A stretch of 6,068 nt of DNA, taken from an uncultured Dehalococcoidales bacterium (GTDB lineage: Bacteria; Chloroflexota; Dehalococcoidia; UBA1151; UBA1328). The notes under the pieces are model-generated. The model saw only the letters and a program-made list of their open reading frames with translations. It ran no database searches and was not told where the DNA came from. The stretch is taken from contig CAJQSP010000071.1 in assembly GCA_905614375.1 (NCBI GenBank), forward strand, positions 1-6,068. The letters are read 5' to 3'. A program made the position numbers and the translations under genes. Positions 5,955 through 6,068 of the stretch are shown here, piece after piece (the first letter of the stretch is position 1; the number at the start of each line of letters is the position of its first letter).

Positions 5955-6068
5955 ATGAGTACGATCAGGTTACGTAAAACCTTCTGGATATTAATGCCTT
6001 TCGTAGTAATGGCAATTTTAGTTGGTTGTGGTGGTGATGAAGAGGCAGCGGTCTCTGAGTCAGCAGCA
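5955..6068 (+). CDS. Lipoprotein N-terminus, probably a second solute-binding protein (3' end missing)
   Basis: ATG at 5955, preceded by AGGGAG, opens a frame that runs off the right edge after 38 codons. The N-terminus is a textbook lipoprotein signal: Arg5, Arg7 and Lys8, a hydrophobic core at about residues 10-23, and lipobox Leu22-Val23-Gly24-Cys25. GGDEEAAVSESAA follows, the acidic, small-residue linker common after the lipid anchor of binding proteins. The product is therefore a membrane-anchored surface lipoprotein. That it is the binding protein for the divergent permeases is inferred from position only; no family domain is in view. It is likely controlled from the same divergent region as the permeases. 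Confidence 0.85.
   Translation, partial: MSTIRLRKTFWILMPFVVMAILVGCGGDEEAAVSESAA

Overview
The window is about 6 kb of bacterial DNA with moderate G+C. It is built around genes for peptide-type (family 5) ABC uptake: the end of one solute-binding protein, two membrane permeases, and the start of a second lipoprotein. Several exported proteins carry lipobox signal sequences, one start codon is TTG, and the permeases are ordinary OppB/OppC types. The taxon cannot be fixed from this sequence. A marine, oligotroph-like bacterium such as a Chloroflexota (SAR202-type) lineage is only a weak guess from overall protein style.

Layout. Positions 1-1642 (+) hold the C-terminal 546 residues of a family 5 solute-binding protein. 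It is followed by a palindrome over the stop codon and a strong intrinsic terminator (1696-1729). Positions 1818-2201 (+) hold a decayed lipoprotein gene with at least two frameshifts and an internal deletion. Positions 2279-2653 (+) hold an intact, A+T-rich single-domain cupin. Positions 2717-3238 (-) hold an intact small lipoprotein of unrecognised family, and the pseudogene at 1818-2201 is its broken paralogue. The two paralogues face each other across the cupin. Positions 3239-3706 hold no convincing gene but several inverted repeats. Positions 3707-4606 and 4607-5611 (-) are a tightly coupled permease pair (DppC/OppC-like and DppB/OppB-like) with directly abutting genes. Positions 5612-5954 form a divergent control region, and 5955 onward (+) starts a new lipoprotein, probably another solute-binding protein, which runs off the right edge.

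How it fits together. The permease pair and the divergent lipoprotein probably form one importer: the lipoprotein captures substrate and the two permeases form the channel. No ATPase (DppD/DppF type) gene lies in the window, so the energising subunits must come from elsewhere. The divergent region has a near-consensus promoter toward the permeases, whose transcript would begin with three exact 11-bp tandem repeats. It also has a GTAAATT-N7-AATTTAC dyad midway, a plausible promoter toward the lipoprotein, and a small hairpin overlapping that gene's Shine-Dalgarno sequence.

No clear new multi-gene system is visible. The most original observations are the intact/broken pair of an unrecognised CX6C lipoprotein family and the repeat-bearing leader of the permease operon.
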